25,544 nt of DNA, taken from contig JAEYQK010000104.1 in NCBI GenBank assembly GCA_023410055.1, positions 1-25,544 on the forward strand, written 5' to 3'. The DNA is from Acidobacteriota bacterium (GTDB lineage: Bacteria; Acidobacteriota; Terriglobia; Terriglobales; Acidobacteriaceae). The stretch's first letter is position 1. Every line of letters begins with the position of its first letter. Below, piece by piece: positions 22,231 through 25,544 of the stretch. The notes beneath the pieces were generated by a model. That model ran no database searches and was not told the DNA's origin. It worked only from the letters and a program-made list of their open reading frames with translations. Position numbers and translations under genes: made by a program.

Positions 22231-25079
22231 GAAGCCGCCCCTGCCGATCCGCTCCGTTCCATTTCGATTTCTTTCAATGCCGCGCTGCAGCGCTCGCACA
22301 CTGTCGGATAGTTCGTGTCTTCTCCAACGTGCGTCGAGTAATTCCAGCAGCGCTCGCACTTTTCGCCCGGGGCCACACTAACTTGTACGTTGAGAGGCGT
22401 GCCTTCGTTTCCTGAAGCTCCCTTTTCCAGTACCACACTAGATACGATGAAAAAGGCCTTCAGTTCGTTCTCGTTTCTTTTCAGCAGGGAATAGGCTGGT
22501 TCCGCAGCTCCGATGGTTATCTGAGCTTCGAGATTGCCACCGATGACCTTGTTCTGCCGAGCCTCTTCGAGGGACTTCAGAACGTCAGGCCTGAGCGCCA
22601 ATAACTGCTGCCAGTCGGCCTTCTTCTGCGGATCCATTTCGCCCGTCAATTCCGCAGCGGCGGGGAAATTCTCCAGGTGAGCGCTGCTCTTGCGTCCATC
22701 CAGGTTCGGCAAGTGCTTCCAGACCTCATCGGCGGTAAAGCTCATGATCGGAGCCACCAATCTGATGAGTGCCTCGCCGATCTTCCAGATGGCTGTTTGG
22801 GCCGACAATCGCGCCTTGTTCTTGGGCTCGAACGTATAGAGTCTGTCTTTCAGCACATCGAAGTAGATCGCACTTAGCGTTACAACGCAGAACTGGATTA
22901 CGCGCTGGTAGATACGGTGGAACTCAAACTCGTCGTACCATACGAGGCACTCGTCCACCATCTCCGCCGTCTGCCCGAGCATGTATTGATCCAAGGGTTC
23001 CATCTCGGCGAACGGAACAGCATCCTTCTTCGGGTCGAAACCGTAGAGGTTGCCGAGGATGTAGCGGAAGGTGTTGCGGATTTTGCGATAGTTATCCGCG
23101 ACACGCTGCATCAACTCTTCAGACGCGCGTACGTCTTCCCGAAAATCAACTGAAGCCACCCATAGGCGCACGATTTCCGCGCCGAGCCGGTTTGCGATGT
23201 CGACGGGATCGACCACGTTTCCGAGCGACTTCGACATGGCGCGGCCCTGCGGGTCGAGGGTCCATCCGCTGGTCGCGACTGCGCGATACGGGCTCTCGTT
23301 GCGCACGCCTACTGCGCACAGCAGGGAAGAATGGAACCACCCGCGGTGCTGGTCGCCGCCCTCGGTATAGAGGTCGGCAGGCCATGGCAGTCCCGGTTCA
23401 ACGCCCAACACCGCCGCTTGGCTTGATCCAGACTCGAACCACACGTCGATGATGTCCATCTCTTTCCGGAACTCGGCTTTGCCGCACTTGGGACACTTCG
23501 TTCCTGCGGGCAGGATCTGCGCCGGCTCATATTTGTACCAAGCGTCAGCGCCCTCGCGCTTGAAGAGGTCGACGACGGAACGATTAACCTCTTTCGAGTT
23601 GAATGGCTCGTTGCAGTGTTCGCAGAAGAAAACGGCGATCGGAACACCCCAGATGCGCTGGCGCGAAATACACCAGTCTGGGCGGGTCGCGATCATGTTA
23701 GAGATTCGTTCTTCGCCCCACGCAGGATCCCATTTGACGTTCTTGATCTCGTCTAGTGCTCGCGCTCTCAGGGTTCCCGAAGGTTTGCCATTCATGGCAG
23801 GAACAGTCGTCTCCATGCCGATGAACCATTGCTCAGTCGCCCGGAAGATCACAGGCTTATGGCAGCGCCAGCAGTGAGGATAGGAGTGTTCAATCTTCTC
23901 GTATCCAAGCAATACGCCGCGGTCCTTCAAGAGATCGACGATCAGAGGGTTCGCCTTGAAGACGGTCTGTCCGTCGTATTCGGGCAGACCATGACGCAGA
24001 TGTCCACCTGCGTCGACATTACATGTCTGGTCGATGCCATAACGAACTCCGGTATAAAAATCGTCAGCGCCATGAGCCGGAGCCGTGTGGACAGCACCGG
24101 TACCGGTGTCCATCGTTACATAATCGGCCACGACTCCAAGAATCTTGCGATCGAGGAACGGATGTTTGAACTCGGCGTACTCCAGCTTGCGCCCGGGGAA
24201 TCTGGCAACGGCATCGCCCTTGATTCCGGTATTCTCAGCGGTCTGAGCGGCTAACTTCTCCGCGACGATATACAGTTCACCGTCTTCCGCCTGAACCGCC
24301 GCGTACTCCTCATCCGGATGGAACGCAACTGCCATCGAGGCTGGCAACGTCCAAGGAGTCGTCGTCCATATGATGGTCGATACCGTCTTGCCGGCCAGGG
24401 CCGGATCGATCTTTGCAGCATCGCTGGTCAGCCGATACTTCACCCAAACGCTCGGGCTGGTATGCATCTCGTACTCGACTTCCGCCTCGGCAAGAGCCGT
24501 GCGGTCGTTGATGCACCAATAAACCGGCTTTAGTCCCTTATAAACCATTCCCTGTTCGAAGAAGCCATAGAACTGCTCCAGCACGACGGACTCGTACTGG
24601 CGCGACATGGTCAGATAGGGATCCTCGAACCGTCCGAAGACTCCGATGCGCTGAAACTGCTTGCTCTGCAGATCGACGTATTTCTCCGCGTATTTACGGC
24701 ATTCCTCTCGGACCTGGAGGGGGGCCATTTCAAGCTTCTTCCTGCCTAGAGCGTCATCGACTTTGATCTCGATCGGAAGGCCGTGGCAGTCCCAACCAGG
24801 CACATAAGGCGCGTCGAAGCCCTTCATGGTCTTCGACTTCACGATGAAGTCCTTCAAGCACTTATTCAGTGCGTGCCCAAGATGGATAGGGCCGTTGGCG
24901 TACGGGGGGCCGTCATGCAAAACGTAAATTGGCGCACCTTTGCGCTCTTCGCGAATCTTTTCGTAGATATCTATCTCATCCCAGTGAGCCAGCATCTTGG
25001 GTTCGTTCTGGGGCAGGTTCGCCTTCATCGAAAAATCTGTCTTTGGCAGGTTCAGCGTGTCTTTTAGCGTTAGCGTCAC
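22227..25079 (-). CDS. ileS: Isoleucyl-tRNA synthetase
   Basis: This is a class Ia aminoacyl-tRNA synthetase that charges tRNA-Ile and edits valine (950 aa, normal length). The HIGH motif is in PPYANGPIHLGHALNK (HLGH at 66-69) and the KMSKS motif is AMSKSLGN. The editing domain lies between them, with TTTPWTLPAS and the acidic VHTAPAHGADDF. The C-terminal zinc knuckle has two CxxC pairs (CERC, then 15-20 residues later CERC). The start is GTG 25079 with GGAG about 11 nt upstream; the N-terminal LKDTLNLPKTDF is conserved in the family, which supports it over the ATG 17 codons later. There is no T-box leader. It is followed by lspA in the same unit. Confidence 0.97.
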   Translation of the reverse strand: MTLTLKDTLNLPKTDFSMKANLPQNEPKMLAHWDEIDIYEKIREERKGAPIYVLHDGPPYANGPIHLGHALNKCLKDFIVKSKTMKGFDAPYVPGWDCHGLPIEIKVDDALGRKKLEMAPLQVREECRKYAEKYVDLQSKQFQRIGVFGRFEDPYLTMSRQYESVVLEQFYGFFEQGMVYKGLKPVYWCINDRTALAEAEVEYEMHTSPSVWVKYRLTSDAAKIDPALAGKTVSTIIWTTTPWTLPASMAVAFHPDEEYAAVQAEDGELYIVAEKLAAQTAENTGIKGDAVARFPGRKLEYAEFKHPFLDRKILGVVADYVTMDTGTGAVHTAPAHGADDFYTGVRYGIDQTCNVDAGGHLRHGLPEYDGQTVFKANPLIVDLLKDRGVLLGYEKIEHSYPHCWRCHKPVIFRATEQWFIGMETTVPAMNGKPSGTLRARALDEIKNVKWDPAWGEERISNMIATRPDWCISRQRIWGVPIAVFFCEHCNEPFNSKEVNRSVVDLFKREGADAWYKYEPAQILPAGTKCPKCGKAEFRKEMDIIDVWFESGSSQAAVLGVEPGLPWPADLYTEGGDQHRGWFHSSLLCAVGVRNESPYRAVATSGWTLDPQGRAMSKSLGNVVDPVDIANRLGAEIVRLWVASVDFREDVRASEELMQRVADNYRKIRNTFRYILGNLYGFDPKKDAVPFAEMEPLDQYMLGQTAEMVDECLVWYDEFEFHRIYQRVIQFCVVTLSAIYFDVLKDRLYTFEPKNKARLSAQTAIWKIGEALIRLVAPIMSFTADEVWKHLPNLDGRKSSAHLENFPAAAELTGEMDPQKKADWQQLLALRPDVLKSLEEARQNKVIGGNLEAQITIGAAEPAYSLLKRNENELKAFFIVSSVVLEKGASGNEGTPLNVQVSVAPGEKCERCWNYSTHVGEDTNYPTVCERCSAALKEIEMERSGSAGAAS

Positions 25080-25111
25080 CCTGTGGTATCTCCAACTCGT
25101 GTAGTTTCTTC

Positions 25112-25120
25112 ATTGTACCA
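25112..25120 (-). promoter_or_regulatory. Possible extended -10 promoter for ileS
   Basis: On the minus strand TGGTACAAT gives an extended -10 element (TGn before TACAAT, 25112-25117), about 35 nt before the ileS GTG. No good -35 hexamer is seen upstream. Confidence 0.35.
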
Positions 25121-25493
25121 GCGCAGAAAAGTCACTTCATCTGACCTCCGAAAAGCAAGACGCACGCAGACCTCATTGCAACCCGCCGTGCCAACACCTG
25201 TCTCTCACCCTTTTGGGTCATCCGATGCCTGTATTTGGAACGAGATGACGATTGGTTTTTGAGATTGTCGGGTGGTCAGGCTCTGGGCGCAAAAAAAGAG
25301 CTTCGTTTTGCGCTTCAGCATCCAAAATGCGACGTCGAGAAAACTTTCTGGCGCGTCGAAACGCTTTGCTTTCAGTGGTGTTTCTAGCAAGTGACATGCG
25401 GGCGCGTCGTGGATGGCAACTTGGCATACGATGTGCTCATCTTCGGGAGAAAGACTCTCCGTTGTGAACAAAAGGGCCGATCCGGTAAAGAAT
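25121..25493. other. Intergenic region with one long A/T hairpin
   Basis: No gene is supported with confidence. GCGCAAAA (25287-25294) and TTTTGCGC (25306-25313) form an 8-bp stem with an 11-nt loop. A minus-strand frame (25397 to 25218) encodes a basic peptide beginning MSLARNTTESKAFRRARKF, but it has no ribosome site and no known family. Confidence 0.4.
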
Positions 25494-25544
25494 ATGGCTG
25501 ATGAAAAATTGCCCCAGGTCCCCGATCTGGACTTACTGTCAGTT
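25494..25544 (+). CDS. Possible start of a gene running off the right edge
   Basis: From ATG 25494 the frame reads MADEKLPQVPDLDLLSV without a stop to the end of the window (17 codons). The same frame is open upstream to GTG 25464. Too little is visible to name a family, and only a weak GGTAAAG lies before the ATG. Confidence 0.3.
   Translation, partial: MADEKLPQVPDLDLLSV

Noticed and set aside
25080..25200. T-box riboswitch before ileS
   Set aside because: No T-box bulge sequence, specifier loop or terminator/antiterminator pair precedes the start; the leader is only about 35 nt from the candidate -10.
25205..25471. Minus-strand ORFs of 69-88 residues
   Set aside because: Two frames overlap, neither has a ribosome site, and both span the A/T hairpin. 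The evidence is too weak to call a gene.

Overview
The window joins the right-hand end of an integrated phage-like element (about 1-7608) to ordinary host chromosome (about 7609-25544). The host genes point to a soil-type Acidobacteriota (Terriglobia-like) bacterium. The signs are a CRTAC/ASPIC-UnbV protein coupled to a multiheme cytochrome with TPRs, a coiled-coil putative porin, a secreted carboxypeptidase-regulatory-like protein and the style of the ileS-lspA pair. This assignment is inference from gene content, not a database match.

Phage-like element (1-7608). A membrane-protein gene leaves the left edge on the minus strand. Everything else reads rightward: two unrecognised genes (632-1153, 1276-1644), a hairpin-rich leader, an HK97-fold major capsid protein (1973-3223), a tape-measure-like protein (3381-5564), two small overlapping genes that carry three copies of one helix-turn-helix-like module (5572-6322), an HNH endonuclease (6489-6935), a repeat-dense non-coding block, and a 52-residue gene with its own promoter (7282-7440). 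The element ends in the 3' end of an initiator tRNA-fMet (7581-7608), which I read as the attachment site. No terminase, portal, protease, connector, lysis or integrase gene is visible; some may lie left of the window.

Decayed zone (7609-8468). It holds the fragment of a tyrosine integrase from an apparently older element at the same tRNA, and an OmpR/PhoB-type receiver domain broken by an amber codon and a frameshift.

Phosphate block (8469-12129). A putative porin and PstS form a minus-strand unit, divergent from phoU, with a Pho-box-like direct repeat between them. PstCAB is not present here, and the broken response regulator lies close by.

Redox block (12145-14309). A relic of a GH1 beta-glucosidase with nearly all of its middle deleted precedes the most interesting gene in the window: an AhpD/carboxymuconolactone-decarboxylase-like peroxidase-related gene (12454-13050). 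Its second catalytic Cys codon is an in-frame TGA, followed at the right distance by a bacterial SECIS-like hairpin. I read it as one selenoprotein gene with a C-x-x-U motif, not as two ORFs. It overlaps an MFS transporter by 4 nt.

Remaining chromosome. A pentaheme/TPR membrane cytochrome is translationally coupled to a CRTAC-type beta-propeller protein (minus strand, 18821 to 14368). Then come an ABC-F ATPase and a small secreted protein (plus strand), and finally ileS-lspA (minus strand). A possible gene start touches the right edge.
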